From Clostridiales bacterium (GTDB lineage: Bacteria > Bacillota > Clostridia > Oscillospirales > Acutalibacteraceae), in contig JAIKWV010000026.1 in assembly GCA_024684435.1 (NCBI GenBank), forward strand, positions 1 to 64,000: a stretch of 64,000 bases of DNA. Reading direction: 5' to 3'. The first letter of the stretch is position 1; each line of letters opens with the position of its first letter. The notes below the pieces were generated by a model. That model did not search any database and was not told the DNA's origin. It worked only from the letters and a program-made list of their open reading frames with translations. Of the stretch, positions 33,746 to 43,152 are shown piece by piece. A program made the position numbers and the translations under genes.

Positions 33746-36376
33746 TTATCTTGATTTGCCGCGGCGAAGTTTTATTGACTTTGCCGCCTTTTCTGTTTCA
33801 AATACGGCAAGAGGCAGCAGGGAAAGGGCGGCGACTGCCAGCCATTGAGTCCTGTTGAGCAGTACCGTACCGAATACGGGATCAAGGGCGGGCAGGGCTA
33901 TGACGGCTATCTGCATGGTCGTGCATATCAGATTTGCTGCCAGCATCTTTTTGTTTGAGAATAATCCTATTTTGAATAACGAACGCTCGGATCTTACGTT
34001 GTTTGCGTGGACTATCTCGCTAAGGCTCAGTGTGGCGAACGCCATTGTCCTTGCCACGTTAAGCCCGCCCAAAATATACAGCCCGACTGTGTAAGCCAGC
34101 AGGGTTATCGCCCCCATGAATATGCCCTCAAGGACGATATTTACTCCCAAACCGTGGGCGAACAGGCTCTCTGAGCGGGGAATGGGCTTGCGCCTCATAA
34201 TGTCGCTGTCGAGCTTTTCAACTCCCAGCGCCATGGCGGGCAGGGCATCCGTGACGAGATTCACCCACAGGAGTTGTACCGGTAAAAGGGGAGCGGGCAT
34301 ACCTATCAGAGTGGATACCAGAATGACCAGTATTTCACCGATGTTGCAGCTCAGCAGGAAATGGATAACTTTCTTTATATTGTCATATATCCCTCTGCCC
34401 ATGGCGACAGCGTTGACAATGGTGGCAAAGTTGTCGTCAGTGAGAATGATATCCGCCGCGCCCTTTGCCACGTCGGTACCGCTTTTACCCATGGCGCAGC
34501 CTATATCAGCGGTCTTTAAGGCTGGAGCGTCGTTCACTCCGTCCCCGGTCATGGCGGCGGTCATGCCTCTGCTCTGAAAGGCCTTGACTATCCTCATTTT
34601 ATGTTCCGGGGTGACCCTGGCGAATACCCGGCAGGTCTCCGTACATCTTTTTAATTCATCGTCGGACATCCCGTCGATCTCACTGCCGGTGACCGCCGTA
34701 CTGTTTTCATCGGATATTTTAAGTTTTTTCGCTATTGCTTTTGCCGTCACGATGTGATCCCCGGTTATCATCACCGGGATTATCCCCGCCTCTTTACAGG
34801 TTTCCACCGCGGGCAGAGCTTCTTTTCTTGGCGGGTCGGTCATTCCGATAAGTCCCAAAAACGTCAATTCCTTTTCAGCCATATCCCCGGCGGATGACAG
34901 CTTCCTGTACGCCACAGCGATAACACGCAGGGCGTCGTCTGCAAGATTATTGTTGCATGACATGACGGAATTAGATATGCCGGGTGTCAGAGGAACGGCT
35001 ATGCCGTTTTTGTCATATTTTGTACATTTCTTGAGCAGGACGTCCGGTGCACCCTTGGTTACCTGTATCAGATCGGATCCCGGTCGGCAGACAACTGTCA
35101 TGAGCTTACGCTCTGAGGTGAACGGTATTTCCGCAAGCCGCCTGACAGGTGCGTCTGACCGTTGGCTTTCCGGGTGATCCTGCGCCGCCGAGACTATGGC
35201 GTTTTCCGTGGGTTCTCCCGTCACTGTTCTTTTGGAGCCATTGCCGGTCACCGTGGAGTTGCAGCAAAGAGCCGCGAGGTTCAGCAGCTTTCGGGCTTTT
35301 TCGCAGTTTAATGCAAGCTCCCCTTCAGCGGAACGGAGCTTTGTCACGCTCATGATGTTCTGGGTCAGCGTACCGGTTTTGTCGGAGCATATCACCGTAG
35401 CGCTGCCTAAAGCCTCCACCGCCGTCAGGTTTCTGACGATTGCGTTGCGTTTCGCCATTTTCTGAACGCCCATGGAGAGAACTACGGTAACTATCATGGG
35501 CAGCCCTTCCGGTATTGCCGCCACAGCAAGACTGACGGACAGCATGAAGCTTTCCATGACCGGACTTCTTCTGAGTATGCCCAGCAGGAAAATAACTCCG
35601 CATATTGCCACAGCGCCTATTCCCAGCACCCGTCCCGCGGCGGCAAGCCTTTTTTGCAGGGGCGTTTGGGGAGCGGATTCATCGTTGAGCATTTTTGCGA
35701 TTTTTCCCACCTGGGTGTCCATGCCGGTTTGTGTCACTATGGCAGTGGCGTGACCGGAAACAGCCACTGTGGAGGAAAGCACCATATTTTCCAGCTCCGC
35801 CAGGGGAGTTCTTTCCGGCAGTATCTTTGCCGCCGACTTTTCACAGGGGGCGGATTCGCCCGTCAGAGAGCTTTCCCGGGTCCTGAACCCTACGGCGGAA
35901 ACGAGCCTGCCGTCCGCGGGTATCATATCCCCGGCTTTGAGCACTATCAGATCTCCGCGTACCAGCTCCTCCGCCGGTATTTTCTGCTTTTTGCCGTCTC
36001 TTATCACGGTCGCTGAGGGGGAGGCAAGCTTCTGAAGTTCCGCCAACGCCCTTTCCGCCCGGTTCTCCTGCACCACTCCCACTATGGCGTTGAGGATGAC
36101 GATAAGCAGGATTATTATCGGCTCCGCGTAATTGCCCTCGCCGTCGTACACCGCGGTGACGAATGATATGACCGTGGCAATAAGCAGAATTATTACCATA
36201 AGATTTGCGAACTGCTTAAAAAAGCAGATAATTATATTGCTGTTTTTCTTTGAGTCCAGCTTGTTGTACCCGTCTTTTTCAAGACGCGCGCGCGCCCGTG
36301 ATGAGGAAAGCCCGGTCTCGAGGCTGCTGTCAAGCGCCTTTGCCACACGGACAGGGGACAGACTGTGGGCGTTCAT
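33746..36376 (-). CDS. Calcium-type P-type ATPase (P2 family)
   Basis: The 876-residue pump has an N-terminal cation-ATPase segment (ALDSSLETGLSSSRARARL), the actuator motif SSLTGESAP, the membrane ion site AVAAIPEGLPMIVTVVL (PEGLP), the phosphorylated Asp332 in ICSDKTGTLT, the nucleotide-binding KGAPDVLL, and MTGDGVNDAPALKTADIG with following ion-site helices. This set is typical of bacterial SERCA/PMCA-like Ca2+ exporters; Mn2+ transport is an alternative. All catalytic motifs are intact. It is monocistronic and divergent from the radical-SAM gene. It has no functional link to the rhamnose genes next to it. Confidence 0.92.
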   Translation of the reverse strand: MNAHSLSPVRVAKALDSSLETGLSSSRARARLEKDGYNKLDSKKNSNIIICFFKQFANLMVIILLIATVISFVTAVYDGEGNYAEPIIILLIVILNAIVGVVQENRAERALAELQKLASPSATVIRDGKKQKIPAEELVRGDLIVLKAGDMIPADGRLVSAVGFRTRESSLTGESAPCEKSAAKILPERTPLAELENMVLSSTVAVSGHATAIVTQTGMDTQVGKIAKMLNDESAPQTPLQKRLAAAGRVLGIGAVAICGVIFLLGILRRSPVMESFMLSVSLAVAAIPEGLPMIVTVVLSMGVQKMAKRNAIVRNLTAVEALGSATVICSDKTGTLTQNIMSVTKLRSAEGELALNCEKARKLLNLAALCCNSTVTGNGSKRTVTGEPTENAIVSAAQDHPESQRSDAPVRRLAEIPFTSERKLMTVVCRPGSDLIQVTKGAPDVLLKKCTKYDKNGIAVPLTPGISNSVMSCNNNLADDALRVIAVAYRKLSSAGDMAEKELTFLGLIGMTDPPRKEALPAVETCKEAGIIPVMITGDHIVTAKAIAKKLKISDENSTAVTGSEIDGMSDDELKRCTETCRVFARVTPEHKMRIVKAFQSRGMTAAMTGDGVNDAPALKTADIGCAMGKSGTDVAKGAADIILTDDNFATIVNAVAMGRGIYDNIKKVIHFLLSCNIGEILVILVSTLIGMPAPLLPVQLLWVNLVTDALPAMALGVEKLDSDIMRRKPIPRSESLFAHGLGVNIVLEGIFMGAITLLAYTVGLYILGGLNVARTMAFATLSLSEIVHANNVRSERSLFKIGLFSNKKMLAANLICTTMQIAVIALPALDPVFGTVLLNRTQWLAVAALSLLPLAVFETEKAAKSIKLRRGKSR

Positions 36377-36450
36377 AAAGCATCATTCCTTAATACAGAT
36401 TACTTTATATTTTTACGGCTTGAACATATATTTTAGAACGGAGACAGAAT

Positions 36451-37371
36451 ATGAAATGTACACTTTGTCCGAGAAAATGCGGAGTTGACAGAAGCCTCCG
36501 CGTGGGCGCCTGCGGTATGACGGATACAATAAGAATAGGTCACGCCATGCTCCACAAGTGGGAGGAACCCTGCCTCTCAGGGGAGAACGGTTCGGGAGCA
36601 GTGTTCTTTTCAGGCTGTCCCCTTAAATGCGTATACTGCCAGAACTGGGAGCTGAGCCACAACAACTACGGCACCAACATCACCCCGGATGAGCTGCTCA
36701 ACGTGATGCGCAATATGGTGGATATGGGCGCCAACAACATAAATCTGGTCACACCGACCCACTACGCGGCGCAGCTTGCGGAAATACTAAGGGCGTTCAG
36801 ATCACCCATACCCATCGTATACAATACAAGCGGTTATGAAACTGTGGAGACGCTTAAAATGCTGGACGGTCTTGTGGACGTTTATCTCACGGATCTTAAA
36901 TATTCCGACAATGAGATAGGCAAAAAATATTCCGGCGTTCCGGATTATTTCGACGCGACAAAGGATGCCATACTTGAAATGCAGCGTCAGGTGGGTATGC
37001 TCACCCTCAACAGCGAGGGGCTTGCGGAAAAAGGTCTGATGGTGCGGCACCTCATACTGCCTTCAAATGTCAGGCAGTCCGTGGAGGCGCTGCGGTGGAT
37101 ATCCGAAAATCTGCCCTACGGTACCATGGTGAGCCTGATGAGCCAATATGTGCCAAACGGTCACACAAAGGATTTCCCGGCCATTGACAGAAAGCTCTCC
37201 CGCAGGGAGTATAAAATAGCCGTAAAAGCCGCGATTGACTTTGGCATCGACAATCTCTATGTACAGCAGCTTTTCTCCGCCTCGGACACCTATGTTCCGC
37301 AATTCCTTTTTGATCTGCGGGATACACAATGGCTGATGGACGACATTCCCCATGACTCAGAGGAGGAATAA
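36451..37371 (+). CDS. Radical-SAM protein related to pyruvate-formate-lyase activating enzyme
   Basis: The 306-residue protein has an N-terminal cysteine cluster (MKCTLCPRKCGVDR, with ACG at 20-22) and the radical-SAM site CPLKCVYC (Cys56, Cys60, Cys63), followed by NINLVTPTHYA, PIVYNTSGYE and VYLTDLKYSD. This is the PflA-related group of stand-alone proteins of unknown target, often annotated as putative PFL-activating enzyme. It should cleave S-adenosylmethionine and abstract a hydrogen from a partner protein or small molecule; no glycyl-radical enzyme gene is adjacent. CGGAG stands seven bases before the ATG. Confidence 0.88.
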   Translation: MKCTLCPRKCGVDRSLRVGACGMTDTIRIGHAMLHKWEEPCLSGENGSGAVFFSGCPLKCVYCQNWELSHNNYGTNITPDELLNVMRNMVDMGANNINLVTPTHYAAQLAEILRAFRSPIPIVYNTSGYETVETLKMLDGLVDVYLTDLKYSDNEIGKKYSGVPDYFDATKDAILEMQRQVGMLTLNSEGLAEKGLMVRHLILPSNVRQSVEALRWISENLPYGTMVSLMSQYVPNGHTKDFPAIDRKLSRREYKIAVKAAIDFGIDNLYVQQLFSASDTYVPQFLFDLRDTQWLMDDIPHDSEEE

Positions 37372-37390
37372 TGGCAGACGGCATAAAAAT

Positions 37391-37422
37391 ACCCGCGATC
37401 CGAAATTTATCGGATCGCGGGT
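37391..37422. terminator. Bidirectional terminator between convergent genes
   Basis: ACCCGCGATCCGA and its exact complement flank a six-base loop (AATTTA). The plus side continues AAAATGTTTT and the minus side ATTTTTATGC, so it can stop both transcripts. Confidence 0.85.
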
Positions 37423-37451
37423 AAAATGTTTTCAATAAAATATCATGTCAC

Positions 37452-38657
37452 TTACATAGTCTCGGTATAAATACCGCTGTAGGCTACGTTGTAAGCGCCG
37501 TTTGCATCTCTGTAGGCGACATAGGCTCTGGCGTAATATGTATTGCCCTCAGTAACGCCCTTCTTGGTCAGCGAATACAGTCCGGAATTGGCGGATGAGT
37601 TTGAAATACCTTTTAACACGCCGGCAGTCGTAACAAGAAAGCTGTTCTCATTAAGATTTGCCGTAGACAGAAGAATGCCTGTTTCGACCACAGTCAGGTC
37701 GCTGGTGGCGCTTCTTTCTGAGTAGAAGGTCATGGTGCCCTTAGTGATGTCTTTAACAGCGTTTACGATCCGAACGCATACGCCGCCGGATACAGGTTCT
37801 TCCCCGTATACCGCAGTAAGGGTGGTGTTGCGGGTAATGTAGAACAGGAACAGCGTATTGTAGCAGAGGATCTCACCGGTGACGGCGTCCTTCCAATAAA
37901 GGAACGGTTTGCCCTCGGAGTCTGTCGGGTTTGCTATCGCGGCTGCCTTTGAAAACGCGTCGTACGTTCTTGCACCGGAAACACCCGACGTGTTCGTAAA
38001 GTCAAGAGTGTAAGTGGTGGGGATCAGCACATACTTAGGTCTTACGATCACGAAAGTAGTGGAATTCTTGTAATCATCGGGTTTCTGATCCCAGCCGAGA
38101 AAGTCGTAACCGTCAAGCGCCGGTACCGTGTACGTCTGAAGGAAACCGACCGGATCATAGCTTTCCGGAGTGCTGCCGGTGGGAACGGTGAAGGAATGAA
38201 GAAGTATGCCGGCGTTGTTTACATAACGGACGGTGTACTCTCCCACAGGATGATTTGCAAAAACAACAAATATCTTTCTTGAGCTGGTGGCAGTGAATTT
38301 ATATTCCCTGTTCATGGTGATTATTTTATGTTTGTCAGTTTCCCAGCACATGAAGGGCGCTATGTTGCCTGCGGATGAAGGATTTGCCTCGGTATATCTT
38401 TCCACAGGGGTAAGAGTGATCTCTGTACCCACGGGGACCTTCAGCGTTCTTGTCTGATATGTGCCGGTTTTTGTGACTCCGGTAGCGTCTACGTAAGAAA
38501 ATGTAAAACGACCGCCGCCGGTGTTGCTTATTTCTATACTGCATATCTCGTCTGCTGCAGTGATCTGGAAAAGGCCCATGGAAACAAGTGAGAACAGCAT
38601 TACGAGTGTGAGCATAAAGGAAACTATGCGCTTGGATGAAGAACCGTTATGCTTCAT
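37452..38657 (-). CDS. Secreted protein with InlB B-repeat-like domains
   Basis: The 401-residue protein has a signal peptide (about 1-35, ending near ITAADE). The mature part holds beta-rich repeats resembling Listeria-Bacteroides InlB B-repeats: YTVRYVNNAG...GYDFLGWD (about 145-205) and YTLDFTNTSG...FLYWKD (about 220-265), each ending in an aromatic Gly/Tyr-Trp step. The C-terminal third (about 295-400) looks like another beta domain. No sortase motif or dockerin is visible, so attachment is unclear. RBS GGAGG is about ten bases before the ATG. It may be an adhesin or cell-surface scaffold. Confidence 0.78.
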   Translation of the reverse strand: MKHNGSSSKRIVSFMLTLVMLFSLVSMGLFQITAADEICSIEISNTGGGRFTFSYVDATGVTKTGTYQTRTLKVPVGTEITLTPVERYTEANPSSAGNIAPFMCWETDKHKIITMNREYKFTATSSRKIFVVFANHPVGEYTVRYVNNAGILLHSFTVPTGSTPESYDPVGFLQTYTVPALDGYDFLGWDQKPDDYKNSTTFVIVRPKYVLIPTTYTLDFTNTSGVSGARTYDAFSKAAAIANPTDSEGKPFLYWKDAVTGEILCYNTLFLFYITRNTTLTAVYGEEPVSGGVCVRIVNAVKDITKGTMTFYSERSATSDLTVVETGILLSTANLNENSFLVTTAGVLKGISNSSANSGLYSLTKKGVTEGNTYYARAYVAYRDANGAYNVAYSGIYTETM

Positions 38658-38809
38658 AAATAAAACCTCCGTTCGTTAATTACAAAAAAATACAGATAAT
38701 AATCTACGTTACTTTTATTATTTTATCATAAGTCATAAAGCAATTCAATAAGAAAATAATTTCAAATAATCCAAAATTCAATAAAACTCTTTGTACATAA
38801 TAAATAAAA

Positions 38810-38833
38810 GCGGCAACCTGTTGCGGTTGCCGC
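38810..38833 (-). terminator. Terminator of the secreted-protein gene at 38856
   Basis: Read leftward, GCGGCAACC pairs with GGTTGCCGC and is followed by TTTTATTT. Confidence 0.8.
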
Positions 38834-38855
38834 CGGGAGGATTTTAAGTTGATTT

Positions 38856-39677
38856 TTATTCCGCAGGCTGCTTGAGGCTCTCAAAGTAATCCTTGAGCGC
38901 GCTGAACCAATCTTTGAGATTTGTTGCAAGCTTCATAACATTGGGAGTGAGGATAGCGATATCTTCACCGTATCTTGCCATGAAGGGAGTAACGATCTTC
39001 TGCATTACAAAATCTATAACGGTATCCCTGAGCTTCTCGAAAGCCGTTCTGTTGTCAACAGGGACCGGGAAGGGATTGCTGGGATCCTCTTTCCATTTTG
39101 CGACAAGCTCGACTGTACGCTTTGTGGCGCCTGTGCCGGAGATGGAGATCTCCCAGCAGTCGAAAACACCATGATCAACAACGTAATCAATAGCAACATC
39201 GGATTGTGTCTCGCCGGGTGTGCCGTCCTGATAGGTTATGTCGGCAAAGTTAGCTGTGTCTCCGATGCCTTTAATAGAAAACTGATTCTTGCCGGAGACC
39301 TTGTCACGGAAAACTACAGCAACGCCTGAACCGCCTTCATCAATGGGAGTGGGATCATAATAAACAGCGCTGTGCGCATCGTAAGTGACGTTGTTTACTG
39401 TATCGCCAATTACACCGGGTTTGTAATAAATGGTGGTGTTTGTGATCTTCTTGAGCGTGGGGGGATTGGATGCGTAGAAAGAGACTGTATCGCCGGGTTT
39501 CACAGTAGCCGTCTGGGTGTGCCAGGGCTGATTGGTCTCCGGATTGACAACGCCCTCCGTAGGAGGATCTTTAATGTCGACACCGTACTCAACAAAGTAA
39601 TCTGTCGCGAAGGCGCTTACGCCGAAGCAGGACAGAGCCATGAGCGATGCCAAAAGAACTGCTAAAAACTTTTTCAT
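38856..39677 (-). CDS. Secreted protein of unknown function with helical C-terminal tail
   Basis: The 273-residue protein has a clear signal peptide (MKKFLAVLLASLMALSCFG, cleavage near AFA-TD). The mature part up to about residue 205 is beta-rich with Pro/Gly/Asn turns; the last 60 residues (from FEKLRDTVIDFVMQKI) form amphipathic helices rich in Phe and Trp. It has no anchor motif. A good promoter (39730-39758) and AAGGAG ribosome site show active expression. The neighbour at 37452 is also secreted and on the same strand but has a separate terminator between. Function unknown. Confidence 0.78.
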   Translation of the reverse strand: MKKFLAVLLASLMALSCFGVSAFATDYFVEYGVDIKDPPTEGVVNPETNQPWHTQTATVKPGDTVSFYASNPPTLKKITNTTIYYKPGVIGDTVNNVTYDAHSAVYYDPTPIDEGGSGVAVVFRDKVSGKNQFSIKGIGDTANFADITYQDGTPGETQSDVAIDYVVDHGVFDCWEISISGTGATKRTVELVAKWKEDPSNPFPVPVDNRTAFEKLRDTVIDFVMQKIVTPFMARYGEDIAILTPNVMKLATNLKDWFSALKDYFESLKQPAE

Positions 39678-39729
39678 TTGAAATTACTCCTTATTTTGAT
39701 ATTTGTGCCTATAAATTAGGTTCATACTC

Positions 39730-39758
39730 ATTCTACATCAGATTTATTAAAAAAGCAA
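39730..39758 (-). promoter_or_regulatory. Predicted promoter of the secreted-protein gene
   Basis: Read leftward: TTGCTT (39758-39753), 17-base spacer, TAGAAT (39735-39730). Confidence 0.7.
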
Positions 39759-40028
39759 TATGTATTTGACCGTGTCCGCATTTTTATCGTATTGCACAAT
39801 CGGCATATTTTCAGTTTATTAAACATTTACAAATTTTAAAGAAAATCTTTCCTGACAAATATTCCCGCTGACAGAAAAAATAGCAAAATATACAAAAGAA
39901 AATGCAGAATTAAAATTCTGTTTAGGAATAAAAAGGCGAAAATTATTAAAAATCAGCAAATAAAATATAAATTTTTTACTTTTTTATAGCATTAGCTATT
40001 GCAAAATGTCAAAAGATTGTGTAAAATG
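39759..40028. other. AT-rich intergenic region
   Basis: The spacer between the divergent secreted-protein and PucR-type genes is strongly AT-rich. I see a short palindrome (ATAGC-ATTA-GCTAT, 39986-39999) and no convincing gene or RNA. Confidence 0.5.
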
Positions 40029-40032
40029 TATA

Positions 40033-40041
40033 TGTTATAAT
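40033..40041 (+). promoter_or_regulatory. Extended -10 promoter of the PucR-type gene
   Basis: TG at 40033-40034, one base, then TATAAT (40036-40041). The -35 region is weak, as is usual for an extended -10 promoter. The start codon is 78 bases downstream. Confidence 0.6.
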
Positions 40042-40119
40042 CGGCGATTTGTATAAATGTTCCGATTGTATCATATCGTATCGTGAAATTCCCATTATGT
40101 TAAGTTAGGAGCATCTACT

Positions 40120-41205
40120 ATGTCAAACAGACTTTTCCAAGGAATAATTCATCAAATGCGTGAGGCAGTCGGCCGCACGCTGGGTGTTATTGACGAAAGC
40201 GGCACGATTATTTCTTGCAGTGAGCTTGGCAGAATAGGGGAGGTCTTGTCCTTCTCTGTGGAACCCATTTTTTCACAGAATGAACCTATTTGCACAAACG
40301 GTTACACGTTCTGTTCCTTCGGCACCCACAGCAGCGCCGAGTATGCGGTATTTGTGGACGGCACCGATGAGCCGGCTTCAAAATATGCTCAGATCTGCTG
40401 TGTTTCCCTCAACAGCATTGAACAATTCCACGATGAACGGTATGACAAGGGTAATTTCATAAAGAACGTTATCCTTGACAATATTTTGCCGGGAGATGTT
40501 TACCTCAAAGCCAGGGAGCTTCGCTTCAACAGCGAGGTCTCCAGAGTGGTACTGCTTATCCGTGTGGAGCAGATCAACGACGCATCGGTATACGACGCCG
40601 TTCAGAACCTTTTCCCGGACAAAACGAAGGACTTTGTCATCAATGTCAATGAGTCAGATATTGCTCTGATAAAGGAGGTCCGCCCCGATATCGATCCTAC
40701 GGACCTCGAAAAACTTGCAAGGTCTATCGCGGATTCCGTCAGCAACGATATGTATTCCCAGCCTCTTGTAGGCATCGGCACTATCGTTACAGGCATCCAG
40801 GATCTCGCCTCATCATTCAAAGAGGCTCAGGTAGCTCTTGAGGTCGGCAAGGTGTTCGATACGGAGAAGAACATCGTCAGCTATGACAATCTCGGTATCG
40901 CCCGTCTGATCTATCAGCTGCCCACGACCTTGTGCGATATGTTCCTGCGCGAGGTGTTCAAACGCGGGTCAATAGACACCCTTGACAGCGAAACTCTTTT
41001 CACCATTCAGAAATTCTTTGAAAACAACCTGAACGTTTCCGAAACTTCAAGGAAGCTGTTCGTTCACAGAAACACGCTGGTGTACAGACTTGAAAAAATC
41101 AAGAAGATCACCGGTCTTGATCTGCGTGAGTTTGACGACGCCATAGTTTTCAAAGTAGCCTTGATGGTCAAGAAATACCTCGACGCTCGTCCGATAAAAT
41201 ATTAA
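40120..41205 (+). CDS. PucR/CdaR-family transcriptional regulator
   Basis: The 361-residue protein ends with the PucR-type helix-turn-helix: FFENNLNVSETSRKLFVHRN then TLVYRLEKIKKITGLDLREF, the characteristic recognition region. The middle (about 150-270) is the GGDEF-like-fold domain of CdaR regulators (ADSVSNDMYSQPLVGIGTIV), and the N-terminal 120 residues resemble a small ligand-binding domain. It probably binds a metabolite and activates transcription. It lies 52 bases before ftsE on the same strand, so it may control or be cotranscribed with the division operon. TAGGAGC ribosome site. Confidence 0.87.
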   Translation: MSNRLFQGIIHQMREAVGRTLGVIDESGTIISCSELGRIGEVLSFSVEPIFSQNEPICTNGYTFCSFGTHSSAEYAVFVDGTDEPASKYAQICCVSLNSIEQFHDERYDKGNFIKNVILDNILPGDVYLKARELRFNSEVSRVVLLIRVEQINDASVYDAVQNLFPDKTKDFVINVNESDIALIKEVRPDIDPTDLEKLARSIADSVSNDMYSQPLVGIGTIVTGIQDLASSFKEAQVALEVGKVFDTEKNIVSYDNLGIARLIYQLPTTLCDMFLREVFKRGSIDTLDSETLFTIQKFFENNLNVSETSRKLFVHRNTLVYRLEKIKKITGLDLREFDDAIVFKVALMVKKYLDARPIKY

Positions 41206-41257
41206 GAGACTCGACAGGGATTTTTAAAGGCGGTACTTTAACAAAGGACTGGTAAAA

Positions 41258-42235
41258 TTGGTTGAGTTAAGAAATGTTACAAAAGTTTATGATAACGGAA
41301 CCCATGCTCTTCACGACGTCAACATCAAGATAAATAAAGGCGAATTTGTCTTTATTGTCGGTGCTTCAGGCGCGGGTAAGAGCACGTTTCTTAAACTTCT
41401 CATGCGTGAGGAGACCCCCACTAAGGGAACCATAATCGTTAAGGATTACAATTTAGGGGAGCTTTCACGCAGGCAGATCCCGTATTACAGACGCACGATG
41501 GGTATTGTTTTCCAGGATTTCCGTCTTATACCTACAATGTCGGTATATGACAACGTTGCCTTCGCTATGCGTGTTATAAATACCAAAGAAAAAGTCATAC
41601 GCAACCGTGTTCCCCAGGTCATCAACATGGTTGGATTAAAACATAAGGCGCACAGTATGCCCAACGAGCTTTCGGGCGGCGAGCAGCAGCGCGTTGCTCT
41701 TGCCCGCGCTTTGGCAAACAATGCCGATATCATAATTGCGGACGAGCCTACGGGCAACGTGGATCCGCAGATGTCATATGAGATAGTTGAGCTTCTCACA
41801 AAGCTCAATGAAACGGGTACTACCGTTATCATGGTCACCCATGCCCACGATCTGGTTCGTAAATTCAATCACAGGGTGATAATACTCAAAAACGGCTCCG
41901 TTGTTGCCGACGGTAAGATAGACAAAAAGAGCGGCAGAAAACACGGAAGAACCGCAGGAAAGGTGCCGGTAAAGGAAGAGATACCAAAAGGATCGGAATC
42001 CGCTCCGGAACCCGAAGATTTTTCAGATCAGGAAGCCGCGCAGCCGCCGGCAAATCATGATGTTGCGGAGGATCCGCCGCTTGACGCAGTTACAGAACCG
42101 AAGCCGGAGTTCTTTACAGAGCCGGAAGCTGCTTCCGGGGCTGAAGACCTTTCGGGTCAAGAGGATGTACAGGCTTCTGGACCCGCAGATCCTGAAAAAG
42201 CGGAAATAAAAGCAGAGGACGGTGACAGCCAATGA
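41258..42235 (+). CDS. ftsE: Cell-division ATP-binding protein FtsE with long acidic C-terminal tail
   Basis: Residues 1-228 are a complete ABC ATPase: Walker A GASGAGKST, Q loop FQDFRL, signature LSGGEQQRVALARAL, Walker B DIIIADEPTGNVD and the H-loop VTHAHD. FtsE usually ends near residue 228; this protein continues for about 95 residues of Pro/Glu/Asp/Ala-rich, probably disordered sequence with loosely repeated EPEDFSDQE/AEDLSGQED units. FtsE works with FtsX to activate peptidoglycan hydrolases at the septum. Start is TTG at 41258 after AAAGGA. Its stop overlaps the ftsX start (ATGA). Confidence 0.95.
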   Translation: MVELRNVTKVYDNGTHALHDVNIKINKGEFVFIVGASGAGKSTFLKLLMREETPTKGTIIVKDYNLGELSRRQIPYYRRTMGIVFQDFRLIPTMSVYDNVAFAMRVINTKEKVIRNRVPQVINMVGLKHKAHSMPNELSGGEQQRVALARALANNADIIIADEPTGNVDPQMSYEIVELLTKLNETGTTVIMVTHAHDLVRKFNHRVIILKNGSVVADGKIDKKSGRKHGRTAGKVPVKEEIPKGSESAPEPEDFSDQEAAQPPANHDVAEDPPLDAVTEPKPEFFTEPEAASGAEDLSGQEDVQASGPADPEKAEIKAEDGDSQ

Positions 42236-43152
42236 AAGGCGCAAGTTTATCGTACCTCACAAAGGAAGGCCTTCGCAACGTGAGGGTCAACAGGCTTATG
42301 AGCATAGCGTCTGTATCCGTACTTATGTTTTGCATGATAATAGTCGGTCTGGCGTTTTCCACACTTACCAATGTGAACGTCATTGCGGACAGTATAGAGG
42401 ATAAGAACGTCATGGAGGTTTTTGTTGCCGACGAAGCTGAACAGGAACAGATAGACAAGCTTGGCAATGATTTAAATTCTCTTGATAATGTTAAGTCCGT
42501 AGTCCTGGTCACACCGGAAGAGGCTCTGGAGCAGACGCGCAAAAAAGTGGAAGGTTCAGATGCGCTGTGGGAGGGAATTGACGAGAGTATCTTCCCTTAC
42601 AAATACATAATAACCGTTGATGCTCTTGAAAAATTCGATGACACGTTGGATCAGATTAAAAAACTTGACAACGTTCAGAAAGTAAACGCAGACAAGATCG
42701 TAGCGGAAAAGATACATTCTATTCGCATCATGGTATACTATACCAGTATAGTTTTGATCGCGGCGTTTTTACTTATGTCTATTTTCATTATTTCAAATAC
42801 CATAAGGATAACGATCTTCAGCAGACGGCTCGAGATCAGCATAATGAAGAGCGTGGGCGCCACCCGCAGCTTCATTCGCTGGCCCTTTATGATAGAGGGT
42901 ATGGTGATAGGTCTGATCGCGGGCGTACTGGGATTTCTGGTAGTCTGGGGATCTTATTCGATGTTGTGCAGTTTTTTGGTAAAGCTCGATCTTGATGAAT
43001 TATTCCAGCCTGTTGAATTTTTCAGCTTTGCATGGAATATGCTGGCAACATTCCTTGCGGGCGGCATAATCATCGGCGGACTGGGCAGCGGTATATCTGT
43101 AGGCAGATATTTAAAGGAGCAGAGTTATGATGTTATCGAAGAACAAATTTAA
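42232..43152 (+). CDS. ftsX: Cell-division membrane protein FtsX
   Basis: The 306-residue protein has the FtsX topology: a cytosolic N terminus with SYLTKEGLRNVRVNRLMS, a first membrane segment (about 25-45), an extracytoplasmic domain (about 50-165) with FPYKYIITVDALEKF, then three membrane segments (about 175-200, 225-250, 275-295) around EISIMKSVGATRSFIRWPF, the FtsX/MacB coupling motif. It passes the FtsE ATPase signal to the outside. The start is coupled to ftsE by a four-base overlap, and its end overlaps the M23 gene by 26 bases. Confidence 0.95.
   Translation: MKGASLSYLTKEGLRNVRVNRLMSIASVSVLMFCMIIVGLAFSTLTNVNVIADSIEDKNVMEVFVADEAEQEQIDKLGNDLNSLDNVKSVVLVTPEEALEQTRKKVEGSDALWEGIDESIFPYKYIITVDALEKFDDTLDQIKKLDNVQKVNADKIVAEKIHSIRIMVYYTSIVLIAAFLLMSIFIISNTIRITIFSRRLEISIMKSVGATRSFIRWPFMIEGMVIGLIAGVLGFLVVWGSYSMLCSFLVKLDLDELFQPVEFFSFAWNMLATFLAGGIIIGGLGSGISVGRYLKEQSYDVIEEQI

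Noticed and set aside
37372-37425. 17-codon frame (ATG at 37372) after the radical-SAM gene
   Set aside because: It overlaps the stop of the previous gene and is almost entirely the terminator palindrome; the good ribosome site is just the Glu-rich end of the upstream gene.
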